From assembly GCF_007995055.1 (NCBI RefSeq), contig NZ_VOQQ01000001.1, positions 930,001-994,000 on the forward strand: a stretch of 64,000 nt of DNA, in the 5' to 3' direction. The notes beneath the pieces are model-generated. The model made no database searches. It was not told where the DNA came from and worked only from the letters and a program-made list of their open reading frames with translations. The translations under genes and the position numbers were made by a program. Positions within the stretch are counted from its first letter, which is position 1. Every line of letters begins with the position of its first letter. This stretch comes from Sphingosinicella ginsenosidimutans (lineage in GTDB: Bacteria; Pseudomonadota; Alphaproteobacteria; Sphingomonadales; Sphingomonadaceae). Shown piece by piece: positions 25,812-35,144 of this stretch.

Positions 25812-25828
25812 TCCCCTCAGCTCCACCA
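25812..25828 (+). repeat. Right attachment repeat (attR)
   Basis: TCCCCTCAGCTCCACCA, an exact copy of the tRNA-Ala 3' end at 13805-13821, here without the rest of the tRNA. It lies 16 bases past the end of the ornithine-cyclodeaminase family gene, which reads toward it. Confidence 0.9.
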
Positions 25829-25844
25829 GCCTTGTCCGGCCCGA

Positions 25845-26783
25845 TCAGCCCTGCGCGGCCTGCCCGACCACATAATCGGCCGCCGCCAGATCCTGGACGA
25901 TGCTGCCCAACGATTTGTAGAGCGTGACCTCGTCCGGCCCGGTGCGTCCGGGGATGCTTCCCGTCATCACCTCGCCGATCTCGCCGAGGACATGGTCGTC
26001 GCCGACGAGCCCGGCTTCGCGCGCGCGCATGAACTCGGCGCCCTGGGCGAGAACGCCCTCGCGGTGATCGGCGAAAAATCGGGCGCGCACGACCAGATCG
26101 CTGGCGATCTCCGCCGGGCCGGCGCGGCTCGATCCGACCGCGTTGACATGGGCGCCGTCGGCGACGTCGCGGCTGAAAAGGATCGGGTCGGCCGCGCCGC
26201 TGACGGTGCAGATGATGTCGGCGCCGGTCGTCGCCTCGGCGACGCTCGCCGCCGCCGTGCCGCCGGTCCTTGCCGCGAGCGCCTCCGCCTTGGCCGGATC
26301 GCGGCCCCAGATCGTCACCCGATCGATCGGGCGGACGTGCCGTATCGCCTCGATATGGCGCAGCGCCTGTTCGCCGGTGCCGATGATCGCCAGATGGCGC
26401 GAATCCGGCCGGGCCAGCGCATCCGTCGCCGCGGCAGACGCGGCGGCGGTGCGGATGGCGGTCAGCACGCCCGCGTCGACGAAGGCGCGCGGCGCCCCCG
26501 TCTCGCCGTCGAACAGCGCGACGACGCCCTGGTGCGACAGGCCGCCGCGCGCGAGATTGCCTGGAAAGATGCTGATCAGCTTCGCCCCGAAGCTGCCGCC
26601 CAGCATCGCGCCCGGCATCACGCCGAAGGCGTTGCCGCCGTCGATGTCGAGGATCCCGCGCAGGAGTTGGCGCGTGCGTCCCCGGGACAGCGCGATCATC
26701 GCATCGCGCATCAGCGGAATGCACGCTTCGTAAGTGAGGAGCCGCTCGACCTCCTGCGCCGAAATCACCCGCGGTCCGCTCAT
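25845..26783 (-). CDS. Ornithine cyclodeaminase / mu-crystallin family protein
   Basis: A 312-residue NAD(P)-binding enzyme. Family members deaminate or reduce amino and imino acids (ornithine cyclodeaminase, alanine dehydrogenase, ketimine reductase). Seen: VISAQEVERLLTYEACIPLM at the start, the substrate region GILDIDGGNAFGVMPG, the Rossmann motif LAIIGTGEQALRHIEAI and DIICTVSGAADPIL. Overlaps the dipeptidase gene by ATGA, so it is the last gene of a three-gene amino-acid/peptide operon. The exact substrate is not clear. Confidence 0.88.
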   Translation of the reverse strand: MSGPRVISAQEVERLLTYEACIPLMRDAMIALSRGRTRQLLRGILDIDGGNAFGVMPGAMLGGSFGAKLISIFPGNLARGGLSHQGVVALFDGETGAPRAFVDAGVLTAIRTAAASAAATDALARPDSRHLAIIGTGEQALRHIEAIRHVRPIDRVTIWGRDPAKAEALAARTGGTAAASVAEATTGADIICTVSGAADPILFSRDVADGAHVNAVGSSRAGPAEIASDLVVRARFFADHREGVLAQGAEFMRAREAGLVGDDHVLGEIGEVMTGSIPGRTGPDEVTLYKSLGSIVQDLAAADYVVGQAAQG

Positions 26784-27928
26784 TCGCCCCACACCTCCCG
26801 TGCATAGTTGAAAAAGTTGAGGCCCATGATCTTCTCGATCCGCGCCGTCGAATAGCCGCGCGCGTCGAGCAGGGCGACGAGGCGGCGGAACTGTCCCGGG
26901 CCGGTCAGGTCCGCGACGAACGGCACCGTATCCGGATTCTCGCCCGTTGCGCCGATGCCGGCGGCGTGGCGCGCCGCCACTTCTGCCCGCATCGCCGCGC
27001 GATAAGCCTCCATGTCGTCTATGCCGGTGGTCCCGCCGTCGGTGCCGATGCCGACATGGTCCTCGCCGCACACGTTGATCGCATGGTCGATATGGGCGAC
27101 GACGTCGGCGGCGGTCGCGACGCTGGTCGGATTGAGGAAGGGCATGAAATAGATGCCGACGAACCCGCCCCGTTCGGCCACCAGCCGAAGCTCCGCATCG
27201 GTCTTGTTGCGCGGCACGTCGACCAGGGCGCGGCAGCCGGTGTGATTGATCGAAATCGGCTGCGTCGATGCCCGCGCCGCATCGAGGCAGGTCTGTTCGC
27301 CGCTGTGGGAAAGATCGACCATGACGCGCATTTCGTTCAAACGCGCGACCACTTCGCGGCCGAAGGGGGTCAGCCCGCGATTGCCCGGCGCCATCGATCC
27401 GTCGCCGATCTGGTTGGCGGGATTGTAGGTGAGCTGGATGACGCGCACGCCCATGTTGGCGAAGATGTCGATCCGGGTCGCATCGTCCCCCACCATCGCC
27501 GCGTTCTGGAAGCCGAGGATGACGCCGATCCGCCCCTCCCGCTTCGCGCGCAGCATGTCGGCGGCGGTCAGCACCTTGAGCAGATCGCGCGGCATCGCGG
27601 CGAAGCGCGCTTCCCAGGTCGCGATCTCGCGCATCGTATCCTCGAACGGATCTCCGTCGCCTGCGACATAGCCGATCGTCTGGTTGACGACATTCATGCC
27701 CGAGGCGCGCGCATCGGCGACCAGCCGGGGCGACAGGACGGGCGCGCGCGGCGGCGTCGCTGGCGCGGCCGGCGGATTGGGATCCTCGAACCCGCCGAGC
27801 GCATTGACGACGAGCATCGAGGAAAGCGCCGGCGGCGCCGCGCGAAGCGCCGAGGGCATGAGCGGCAGCGTCGCCGCCCCCGCGGCCAGCCCCAGAAAGG
27901 CGCGCCGGTCGGGCCGGTCAATCGTCAT
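26780..27928 (-). CDS. Membrane dipeptidase (peptidase M19), Tat-exported
   Basis: A 382-residue zinc dipeptidase of the renal dipeptidase family, which cleaves dipeptides including those with D-residues. The start TIDRPDRRAFLGLAAGAATL is a Tat signal (RR-x-F-L). Family blocks: SGMNVVNQTIGYV, GVRVIQLTYNPANQIGDG, MVDLSHSGEQT, ISINHTGCRALVDVPRNK and GIGTDGG. The start at 27928 has GGAGG 6 bases upstream and lies inside the end of the amidohydrolase gene. It probably works in the periplasm. Confidence 0.92.
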   Translation of the reverse strand: MTIDRPDRRAFLGLAAGAATLPLMPSALRAAPPALSSMLVVNALGGFEDPNPPAAPATPPRAPVLSPRLVADARASGMNVVNQTIGYVAGDGDPFEDTMREIATWEARFAAMPRDLLKVLTAADMLRAKREGRIGVILGFQNAAMVGDDATRIDIFANMGVRVIQLTYNPANQIGDGSMAPGNRGLTPFGREVVARLNEMRVMVDLSHSGEQTCLDAARASTQPISINHTGCRALVDVPRNKTDAELRLVAERGGFVGIYFMPFLNPTSVATAADVVAHIDHAINVCGEDHVGIGTDGGTTGIDDMEAYRAAMRAEVAARHAAGIGATGENPDTVPFVADLTGPGQFRRLVALLDARGYSTARIEKIMGLNFFNYAREVWGE

Positions 27929-29279
27929 CGGGAACCTCCGCGGCGGTGATCGGGACATAATCGGAGCGCGCGAACGGCCGGCCGTGCTTCACCGTGAGGA
28001 CGACGCTTCGCATGTTCGCGATGTCCGCCGTCGGATCGCGATCGAGCACGACGAGATCGGCGATCCGGCCCGGCTGGATCGTGCCGCGCCGATCGCCCTC
28101 GCCCATCGCCTGCGCACCCACCTGCGTCGCCGAATGGATCGCCTGGAGCGGCGTCATCCCGGCGCGAAGGACGAGCAGCTCGAGCTCGTCGAACAAGGCC
28201 GGCCAGGCGGCGGTTGCCGGCGTGTCGCCGTCGGTCCCGGCCGAGATTTCGACGCCCTGCCGCCGCGCCTGATCGGTGAGCCGGCCGGCGAGATCGAGGG
28301 TGCAATGATAGGGGCGCCCGCCGGGCGCGGCCGCCCGCCGATCCGCCTCGGCATAGACGTTGAGCGTCGCGTCAAGGATGATATGCCGCCGCCGCATCTC
28401 TTCGAACAGCCGGGTCATCACCGGATTGTCGCCGTGCGCGAAGGCGGGATAATCGACCGGGAAGCGATCCTGATAGCTTTGCGGCGGCGGGCTGGAGAGC
28501 TGGTAGGCGAGATAGCAGCTGTGGGACATCGTGTCCGGCCCGGCCGCGATCACCTCGGCCGGGGTCGCCGGAAAGACCATCGCGTGGGTCCACACCCGCA
28601 TCCCCTGACGATGCGCCTCCGCGGCGATCGCGCGCACCAGCCGCGCCGGAAGATTGGCGTAGATCTTGATCGCCGTCGCGCCCGTCCCCTTCGCCCGGGC
28701 GACGGCGAGCCGAAGATCGGTCGAATCGTCGATCGATTGCGCCCAGGGCGTCTCGCCCGGCGTCCAGCCGGCGCTGATCGCATGGGTGCGCGGATCGGCG
28801 AAGAAGCTCGGCCCGGCCATCACCGCCGCAAAGGCGAGATCCGGCCCGGCAATCTCTCCCGTGCGCGCCTCGCGATCGAGCTCGGCGATCGAGCGCAGAT
28901 CATCGGCCATGATCCGGGTGGCGGTGATGCCGCTGTAAATGTCGCGGCGAAGCCAGGCGCGGGCGCGGACCGGATCGGGCGGCGTCGCCATATGCTGGTG
29001 CGAATCGATGAGGCCGGGAAGGAGCCAGCGTCCGGTGAGATCGACGATCCGCGCGCCCTGGAGCTGCGCCGGGGCCAGTGCGGCATCCGCGGCCACCGCT
29101 TCGATCCGATCGCCGTCGGTCACCACGGCCATGTCGGGCCGTGGCGGCGCGCCGGTTCCGTCGATCAGGGTCGCATGGCGATAGATCGTGCGCGTGCCCG
29201 CGTCGGGCGGCGCGAACGGAGCCGCGGCCGCCAGCAGCACCGCGCCCGCAACAGCCAGAATGATCCGTGCGCCCCGCAT
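27918..29279 (-). CDS. Amidohydrolase family protein, exported
   Basis: A 453-residue metal-dependent hydrolase with a signal peptide (RGARIILAVAGAVLLAAAA). Seen: TLIDGTGAPP, GRWLLPGLIDSHQHM with the HxH-type metal pair, ATAIKIYANLP with the likely carbamylated Lys, VWTHAMVF, and ISAGTDGDTP with the metal Asp, ending GTIQPGRIADLVVLDRDPT. Such enzymes hydrolyse imides, dipeptides or similar amides. It is first in the operon with the dipeptidase and the cyclodeaminase family enzyme, which suggests peptide or cyclic-dipeptide use. Confidence 0.9.
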   Translation of the reverse strand: MRGARIILAVAGAVLLAAAAPFAPPDAGTRTIYRHATLIDGTGAPPRPDMAVVTDGDRIEAVAADAALAPAQLQGARIVDLTGRWLLPGLIDSHQHMATPPDPVRARAWLRRDIYSGITATRIMADDLRSIAELDREARTGEIAGPDLAFAAVMAGPSFFADPRTHAISAGWTPGETPWAQSIDDSTDLRLAVARAKGTGATAIKIYANLPARLVRAIAAEAHRQGMRVWTHAMVFPATPAEVIAAGPDTMSHSCYLAYQLSSPPPQSYQDRFPVDYPAFAHGDNPVMTRLFEEMRRRHIILDATLNVYAEADRRAAAPGGRPYHCTLDLAGRLTDQARRQGVEISAGTDGDTPATAAWPALFDELELLVLRAGMTPLQAIHSATQVGAQAMGEGDRRGTIQPGRIADLVVLDRDPTADIANMRSVVLTVKHGRPFARSDYVPITAAEVPDDD

Positions 29280-29355
29280 GGCCTTTGCGCCTAGCATCCT
29301 GATCGCGCATGACAAATGGCTTTTCGGCGCAGCCCGCGACGCCTAGCAGGGGGCC

Positions 29356-30015
29356 ATGGCCGACGACCTGCCCGAGCCGATCCCGGCCGCGACCCTGGTG
29401 CTGATGCGCTCCGCCGGATCGGGGCCGCCCGAGCTGCTGACGATCGAGCGCGGCGCGGGCATGGCCTTCGCCGCCGGCGCGCTCGCCTTTCCGGGCGGGC
29501 GAATCGACGATGAAGATCGCGCGGCCGCGGCCGCCTATCCGGCGCTGTCCGACGCCGCCGCGCGGATCGCGGCGATCCGCGAGACGATCGAGGAGACCGG
29601 GCTCGGCGGATCGCTTGCACCCGGCGATCTCACCCCCTTCGCGCGCTGGTGCCCCAATTTCCGCGAGACAAGGCGGTTCGATACGCTCTTCTATCTCGCC
29701 GAGGCCGGGTCGGACTGGCCGGCGCCGGTGGCGGCCGCGCACGAAGTGGGCCGCGTCTTCTGGGCGAGCGCCGCGGCGACGCTGGCCGAGATCGCGGCCG
29801 GCCGCGCCCATGCGATCTTTCCGACCCGCCGCAACCTCGAGCGGCTCGCCCGCTTCGGATCGATCGAGGAGGCCCGCGCCGACGCCGCGTGCCATCCGGT
29901 CCGCAAGATCACGCCGTGGATCGAGGACCGCGATGGCGAGCCGTTCCTGCGAATCCCGGACGATGCCGGTTATCCGGTGACGAGCGAGCCGCTGGCGACG
30001 GCGCGGCGCCGCTAG
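29356..30015 (+). CDS. NUDIX hydrolase
   Basis: A 219-residue Nudix protein that would cleave a nucleoside diphosphate linked to another group. The Nudix box is intact: FPGGRIDDEDR, then a longer insert, then AIRETIEETGLG (R-E-x-x-E-E-x-G). It belongs to the long type found near acyl-CoA metabolism (RNR, FPT, H-E-V-G-R-V-F-W segments), so a CoA or acyl-CoA substrate is possible. Divergent from the amidohydrolase; the stop overlaps convergently with the SMP-30 gene. Confidence 0.88.
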   Translation: MADDLPEPIPAATLVLMRSAGSGPPELLTIERGAGMAFAAGALAFPGGRIDDEDRAAAAAYPALSDAAARIAAIRETIEETGLGGSLAPGDLTPFARWCPNFRETRRFDTLFYLAEAGSDWPAPVAAAHEVGRVFWASAAATLAEIAAGRAHAIFPTRRNLERLARFGSIEEARADAACHPVRKITPWIEDRDGEPFLRIPDDAGYPVTSEPLATARRR

Positions 30016-31037
30016 CCGGTCGGATCTGCGCGGCGCTCCACATCAGCGAGGCCGCGCGTCCGCGTCCGCAGCCGAAGGATCAGGTGGCCAGCGGTCATGA
30101 ACAGGCTGTGCCCATCCTCGCCGAACGCGCAGTTGGAGATGGCCGTCCCCGCGTCGATCCGGCCGAGCAGCACGCCGGCGGGCGAGAAGATCATCAACCC
30201 GCCCGGCCCCGAAGCGAAGAGATTGCCGCGCGCGTCCACCTTCATCCCATCGGGGAGGCCCGGCCGCTCCGGACCGACCGAAGCGGTCATGTCGGCGAAG
30301 ACGCGGCGGCTTGCGATATTGCCCTGCGCGTCGAGCCCATAGGCGATCCAGACGGCGCGGGCCGGATCGCTGTTCGAGACGTAGAGCGTCCGCCCGTCGG
30401 GCGAGAGGGCGACGCCGTTGGGAAAACTGAGGCTGCCGTCGATCAGCGTCACCCGGCCATCGGGGTCGAGGCGATAGACGCCGTTCGCCGGCTGCTCCTT
30501 CAGCGGCGAGGCATCGAGCCCGTCGAGCCCGTAGGGCGGATCGGTGAAATAGATTGCGCCATTGGCGGCGCGGACCAGATCGTTGGGCGAATTGAAGCGG
30601 CGCCCGTCATAGCGCGTGGCCAGCATCGTGCGCTGCCCCGTCGCGAGATCGAGCCGGACGATGGCCCGATCACCCGAATCGGCGATCAGCAACATTCCGT
30701 CGGCCCCCGCGATCATCCCATTGGATCCGGGCTCGCGAAAACCGGTCGTGTCGCCCGCGAGGCCCGAAGGCTCGCGGAAGACCGAAAGGCCATCGGCCGG
30801 GCGCCAGCGATACATGCGGTTGCGCGGCGGATCGCTGAAGAGGAGGCTTCCAAGTGCGGCGATCCAGACCGGCCCTTCCGCCCAGTCCGGCCCCTCGGCG
30901 ACCCGCTCCACCACCGCATCCGGCGCGATGAGCGCGTCGAGCGCGGCGGCGCCGCGATGGATCCGGGCGGCGGGCTGCGGCTGCGCGGCAGCCGTTAGCG
31001 CTAACATGACGAGCCCCGAAAACAGCCTGCCGATCAT
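30012..31037 (-). CDS. SMP-30/gluconolactonase/LRE family protein, exported
   Basis: A 341-residue six-bladed propeller hydrolase with signal peptide (MIGRLFSGLVMLALTAAAQ). Blade signatures: AEGPDWAEGPVWIA, GSNGMIAGADGMLLIADSGD, RFNSPNDLVRAANGAIYFTD, FPNGVALSPDGRTLYVSNSD and PDGMKVDARGNLFAS. These give the Glu, Asn and Asp metal ligands of lactonases. The start at 31037 follows GGAGGGCGGG. It probably opens a sugar lactone in the periplasm; the substrate is unknown. Confidence 0.9.
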   Translation of the reverse strand: MIGRLFSGLVMLALTAAAQPQPAARIHRGAAALDALIAPDAVVERVAEGPDWAEGPVWIAALGSLLFSDPPRNRMYRWRPADGLSVFREPSGLAGDTTGFREPGSNGMIAGADGMLLIADSGDRAIVRLDLATGQRTMLATRYDGRRFNSPNDLVRAANGAIYFTDPPYGLDGLDASPLKEQPANGVYRLDPDGRVTLIDGSLSFPNGVALSPDGRTLYVSNSDPARAVWIAYGLDAQGNIASRRVFADMTASVGPERPGLPDGMKVDARGNLFASGPGGLMIFSPAGVLLGRIDAGTAISNCAFGEDGHSLFMTAGHLILRLRTRTRGLADVERRADPTG

Positions 31038-31148
31038 CCCGCCCTCCGATGTCGATGATGGTCGCTCAATAGCGCGTTGCGGCGCGACTGGAAACATGCC
31101 GGGCCGGTGTCGGGCGGCCTGACGCAACGCGAAGCGGGCGGGTGGGCT

Positions 31149-32501
31149 TCAATCCTCCGGAAGCGGATCCAGGGCAACGCTGGCGATCGTAGCGGCGGGT
31201 TCGGGCCTGCCATCGAGCGCGCGCCCGAGCGCGGCCCGATCGAGCGCATTATCCCAACGCGCGACGACGACCGTCGCGACCGCATTGCCGATGAAATTGG
31301 TGAGGCTGCGGCATTCGCTCATGAAGCGATCGATGCCGAGGATCAGCGCGAGGCCGGCGACCGGCACGGTCGGCACGACCGAGAGCGTGGCGGCGAGCGT
31401 GATGAAGCCCGCGCCGGTCACGCCGGCGGCTCCTTTCGAGCTGATCATCGCGATGAGCAGCAGGCCGATCTGGTCGGCGATTGAGAGATGGATCCCCGTC
31501 GCCTGCGCGATGAACAGGACGGCAAGGGTCATGTAGATATTGGTCCCGTCCAGGTTGAACGAATAGCCGGTCGGCACGACCAGTCCGACGACGCTGCGCG
31601 CGCAGCCCGCGCGCTCCATCTTGTCGATCAGGCTCGGCAGCGCCGCTTCGGAGGAGGATGTGCCGAGCACGAGGAGCAATTCCGCCTTGAGATAGCGGAT
31701 CAGCTTGAGGATCGAGAAACCGGCCAGCCGCGCCATCGCGCCGAGCACGACCAGCACGAACAGCAGCGACGTCAGGTAGAATGTCGCGACGAGCGCTCCG
31801 AGATTGACGACCGATTCGATGCCGTATCGGCCGATCGTGAAGGCGATCGCCCCGAAGGCGCCGATCGGTGCGAGCCGCATCAGGAGGGCAACGAGGCGGA
31901 AGACGACCAGCGACAGCCGATCGAGAAAGTCGAGCACCGGATCGGCCGGATCGCCGACCAGCGACAAGGCGATCCCGAACAGGATCGCGACCAGCAGCAC
32001 CTGGAGGATCGAGCCACCGGTCAATGCCGAGACCATCGTGTCGGGAATGATATCGAGCAGGAATCCCGTGACGCTCGCCGCGTGCGCTTCCTGGTTGTAG
32101 GTCGCGACGCTGCCGGCATCGAGCGTCGCCGGATCGACGTTCATACCCGCGCCCGGCTGGAGGAGATTGCCGACGATCAGGCCGACGATCAGCGCCAGTG
32201 TCGAGAAGAACAGGAAATAGGCGAAGGCCTTCGCGGCGACCCGGCCGACGGAGCGAAGCTCGCGCATCCCGGCGATCCCGGTGACGATGGTGAGGAAGAT
32301 GACGGGCGAGATCACCATCTTCACCAGCTTGATGAAGCCGTCGCCCAGCGGCTTCAGCGCCGCCCCCTGCGCGGGCCAGAAATGGCCGACGATCACGCCG
32401 AGCACGATCGCGGCGAGCACCTGGGCATAGAGGAGCCGGGCGATCGACGCGCGGCGCGGCACCGTCGGGATCGCCCGGTCCGCTGCAGCAGGCAAACTCA
32501 T
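31149..32501 (-). CDS. dctA: Dicarboxylate/amino acid:cation symporter (DctA-type)
   Basis: A 450-residue inner-membrane carrier of the DAACS family, importing C4-dicarboxylates with protons or sodium. Eight or so membrane helices plus two re-entrant loops are seen; signatures are [52 protein letters not shown] and [18 protein letters not shown]. The start has a long GGAGGAGG site upstream. It sits alone, 238 bases before the tRNA-Glu. DctA is the best name on similarity, but glutamate transport cannot be ruled out. Confidence 0.93.
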   Translation of the reverse strand: MSLPAAADRAIPTVPRRASIARLLYAQVLAAIVLGVIVGHFWPAQGAALKPLGDGFIKLVKMVISPVIFLTIVTGIAGMRELRSVGRVAAKAFAYFLFFSTLALIVGLIVGNLLQPGAGMNVDPATLDAGSVATYNQEAHAASVTGFLLDIIPDTMVSALTGGSILQVLLVAILFGIALSLVGDPADPVLDFLDRLSLVVFRLVALLMRLAPIGAFGAIAFTIGRYGIESVVNLGALVATFYLTSLLFVLVVLGAMARLAGFSILKLIRYLKAELLLVLGTSSSEAALPSLIDKMERAGCARSVVGLVVPTGYSFNLDGTNIYMTLAVLFIAQATGIHLSIADQIGLLLIAMISSKGAAGVTGAGFITLAATLSVVPTVPVAGLALILGIDRFMSECRSLTNFIGNAVATVVVARWDNALDRAALGRALDGRPEPAATIASVALDPLPED

Positions 32502-32740
32502 CCGCCCCCTCCTCCTCCCGCCGGCCGCGGGCCGAGCTCAGCCCGGCATCGAACGCGCCGCGCCGCCGCGTTATGCCCGGCTCCGCGCCCCAGGCCAACG
32601 CGCCGATCCGGCCCCATGCGGTGCGGGGTCTTTGAACGGAGCTGTCATACGGATCACTTGCACGCATCCCTTGAACGCAAGGGCGGCAAAGCGATCGTGA
32701 AAGCGGCAGAATTCCGCGATTCCGCCATTTTCGGCGGAGA
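32502..32740. other. Spacer between dctA and tRNA-Glu
   Basis: Holds the dctA ribosome site and upstream region. No gene or clear regulatory motif was recognised. Confidence 0.4.
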
Positions 32741-32815
32741 TGGTGACCCCTACGGGACTCGAACCCGTGTTTCAGCCGTGAAAGGGCCGCGTCCTAACCA
32801 CTAGACGAAGGGGCC
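32741..32815 (-). tRNA. tRNA-Glu (TTC)
   Basis: 75 bases on the minus strand. Acceptor arms GGCCCCT and AGGGGTC pair with one G-U; discriminator A and encoded CCA follow. The anticodon loop CTTTCAC gives TTC (Glu), and the T arm has GTTCGAGTC. Flanked by spacer on both sides. Confidence 0.96.
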
Positions 32816-32832
32816 GCGAGGCGACGCGCGGC

Positions 32833-35133
32833 TTAGGGGGTGGCGGCGGGCGGGTCAAGGCGGTCGGCGCGGCGCCCATCGACGGCGGGCGTCTCGATCG
32901 CGGCCGCCGGCACGTCGCTTTCGCCCGCCGAGGCGATCGCGAAGCGGCCGCGCGCGCGGATGTCGGCGGACGAGGCGCCGACCATCAGCTCGATCTCGCC
33001 CGGCTCGATCCGCCAATGGCCGCCGGGGCTCCAGATCGCGAACTGGGCGGGCGCCAGGGTGAAGGTGACGCGCTTCATCTCGCCGGGCGCGAGCGTGATC
33101 CGGCGAAAGCCGCGAAGCTCCATCACCGCGCGCGAGACGCTGGCCACCGGATCGCGGGCGTAGAGCTGGACCACCTCGTCGCCGGCGCGCGCGCCGACAT
33201 TGCGGACCGTGACCGAGGCGGTCACCCTGCCGCCCGCCGCCGGCGCGATCTCCAGGGCGCCATAGGCGAAGCGGGTGTAGGAAAGGCCGTGGCCGAAGGG
33301 GAAGACGGGGCCGACGGGAAGATCGCGATAGCGCGACGTGTCCGAGGCCAGATCGGCGCTCGCCGGACGACCGGTGGGAAGCGCGGCATAGCTTTCGGGA
33401 AGCGCGCCGGCGGATCGCGGGAAGGCGATCGGCAGGCGGCCGGCGGGCGAGACCCGCCCGGTCAGCACATCGGCGATCGCCGGGCCGGCCTCGACGCCGA
33501 GGAACCAGGTTTCGAGGATCGCCGGCGCCCGCGCGGCGAGTCGATCGATCGCGAGCGGCCGCCCGCTCATCAACAGCACGACCACCGGCCGGCCGGTATC
33601 GAGCAGCGCATCGGCCAACGCCTGCTGCGCGCCGGGCAGGCCGAGATCGGCGCGGCTGCGCGCCTCGCCGCTCATGTCGAAAGTCTCGCCGACGACGAGA
33701 AGGACGAGATCGGCGCGGCGCGCGGCGGAGACGGCGGCGGGAATTCCCGATTCATCCTCGCTCGATGGCGCGGCGCCAGGGACATAATCGATCGCCACGC
33801 CGGGCAGCGCCGCGCGGAGCGCCGGCAGCAGGGGCCGCACATCCTCCACCCGTCCGGCGGAGCGCCAGGGGCCGAGCTGCGAGCCGGCATCGTCGGCAAG
33901 CGCGCCGATCACCGCGATGCGCCGCGCCGAGGCGGCGATCGGGAGCAGATCGCCGTCATTCCTGAGCAGCACGATCGATCGCGCCGCGGCATTGCGGGCC
34001 GCCGCGCGGTTGGCCGGGGTGAGCATCGCCGCCGCCTCCAGCGCCGCGTCGCCGCGATAGGGGTTGTCGAACAGGCCGAGCCGCTCCTTGACCGAGAGCA
34101 CGCGGCGGACGGCGCGGTCGAGCGCCTCCATCACCGCCGGATCGGCCTGCGCGCGCCGCTCGAGCTCGGCGGCGTAGAGGCCGCTGTTCATGTCCATGTC
34201 GACCCCGGCGCCGAGCGCGAGCGCCGCCGCGTCGGCATCGCTGCCCGCGACGCCATGGGCGCGCAGCTCGGCAACGCCGTTCCAGTCGCTGACCACGAGG
34301 CCCGGCCAGTGCCAGGCATCGCGAAGGGTGCCGGTCAAGAGGTCGTGATCGGCATGGGCGGGGACGCCCCCGATCGTGTTGAAGGCCGCCATGAATGATC
34401 CGGCGCCGGCCCGTGCGGCGGCGTGGAATGGCGGGAGATAGATTTCGTTCAGCGCGCGATCGGACAGGTCCGCACCGGCATAATCGCGCCCGCCGGTGGC
34501 CGCGCCATAAGCGGCGAAATGCTTGGCCGTGGCGAGGATCGAATCGGGCGCGGCGAGCGTGGCGCCCTGGAAGCCGCGCACCTGCGCCTCGGCCATCCGG
34601 CTGCCGAGATAGGGATCCTCGCCCGCGCCCTCGACGACGCGGCCCCAGCGCGGATCGCGGGCAATGTCGATCATCGGCGCGAAGGTCCAGTTGAGCCCGG
34701 CGGCGCTTGCCTCGATGGCGGCAATGCGGGCGGCGCCTGCTTCGACCGCCGGATCCCAGCTCGCCGCCATCGCCAGCGGCACCGGGAAGATCGTGCGATA
34801 GCCGTGGATCACGTCGGCGCCGAGCAGGAGCGGGACGCCGAGCCGCGATTCTTCCACCGCGATCCGCTGCACCTCGCGCGTTTCGGCGGCGCCGGCGACA
34901 TTGAGATAGGAACCGACGCGCCCCTGGCGGATGCGCGCGCGCTCGCCATCGTCGATCAGGCTGTTCGGCGCGCGCTGGCGCCCGCCGGCGACCTGGACGA
35001 GCTGGCCCACCTTCTCGGCGACCGTCATCCGCGACAGCAGCGCCTCGACCCGCGGCGACGCGGCCTCCTGCGCCGATCCTGCCACCCCGGTGACGGCCAA
35101 CAGCACGGCGAGCAACGACCGCTTCAACCCCAT
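32833..35133 (-). CDS. Periplasmic beta-glucosidase, GH3 family (BglX-like)
   Basis: A 766-residue exported glycosidase. Signal peptide at 1-22 (LKRSLLAVLLAVTGVAGSAQ). The GH3 TIM barrel has RMTVAEKVGQLVQV, MIDIARDPRWGRVVEGAGED, ATAKHFAAYGA and the nucleophile Asp283 in GLVVSDWNGV. The second GH3 domain (about 400-620) has RSIVLLRNDGDLLP, and a fibronectin-III-like domain ends the protein (VTVRNVGARAGDEVVQLY). It would release glucose from beta-glucosides or cello-oligosaccharides. GAGGAGGGGG precedes the ATG; the very long frame continuing upstream is antisense to recJ's frame and is not coding. Confidence 0.93.
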   Translation of the reverse strand: MGLKRSLLAVLLAVTGVAGSAQEAASPRVEALLSRMTVAEKVGQLVQVAGGRQRAPNSLIDDGERARIRQGRVGSYLNVAGAAETREVQRIAVEESRLGVPLLLGADVIHGYRTIFPVPLAMAASWDPAVEAGAARIAAIEASAAGLNWTFAPMIDIARDPRWGRVVEGAGEDPYLGSRMAEAQVRGFQGATLAAPDSILATAKHFAAYGAATGGRDYAGADLSDRALNEIYLPPFHAAARAGAGSFMAAFNTIGGVPAHADHDLLTGTLRDAWHWPGLVVSDWNGVAELRAHGVAGSDADAAALALGAGVDMDMNSGLYAAELERRAQADPAVMEALDRAVRRVLSVKERLGLFDNPYRGDAALEAAAMLTPANRAAARNAAARSIVLLRNDGDLLPIAASARRIAVIGALADDAGSQLGPWRSAGRVEDVRPLLPALRAALPGVAIDYVPGAAPSSEDESGIPAAVSAARRADLVLLVVGETFDMSGEARSRADLGLPGAQQALADALLDTGRPVVVLLMSGRPLAIDRLAARAPAILETWFLGVEAGPAIADVLTGRVSPAGRLPIAFPRSAGALPESYAALPTGRPASADLASDTSRYRDLPVGPVFPFGHGLSYTRFAYGALEIAPAAGGRVTASVTVRNVGARAGDEVVQLYARDPVASVSRAVMELRGFRRITLAPGEMKRVTFTLAPAQFAIWSPGGHWRIEPGEIELMVGASSADIRARGRFAIASAGESDVPAAAIETPAVDGRRADRLDPPAATP

Positions 35134-35144
35134 CGACCCCCTCC

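Larger units (their letters stand above)
13805..25828. mobile_element. Genomic island integrated at tRNA-Ala(CGC)
   Basis: A 12.0 kb segment bounded by exact 17-base repeats of the tRNA 3' end. Content differs from the flanks: a YfbU gene, a truncated HEPN Abi gene with a structured RNA, a broken PurM-like gene, a tyrosine integrase C-terminal remnant, an IF-1 remnant, more than a dozen proteins under 130 residues, a cold-shock protein, an antiporter, a transglutaminase and a sensor kinase. The left 2.3 kb is visibly richer in A+T than the flanks. The integrase is broken, so the island is probably no longer self-mobile. Confidence 0.85.

Noticed and set aside
33016-34398. 460-codon plus-strand frame across the GH3 gene
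   Set aside because: Shadow frame; GH3 motifs in order on the minus strand.
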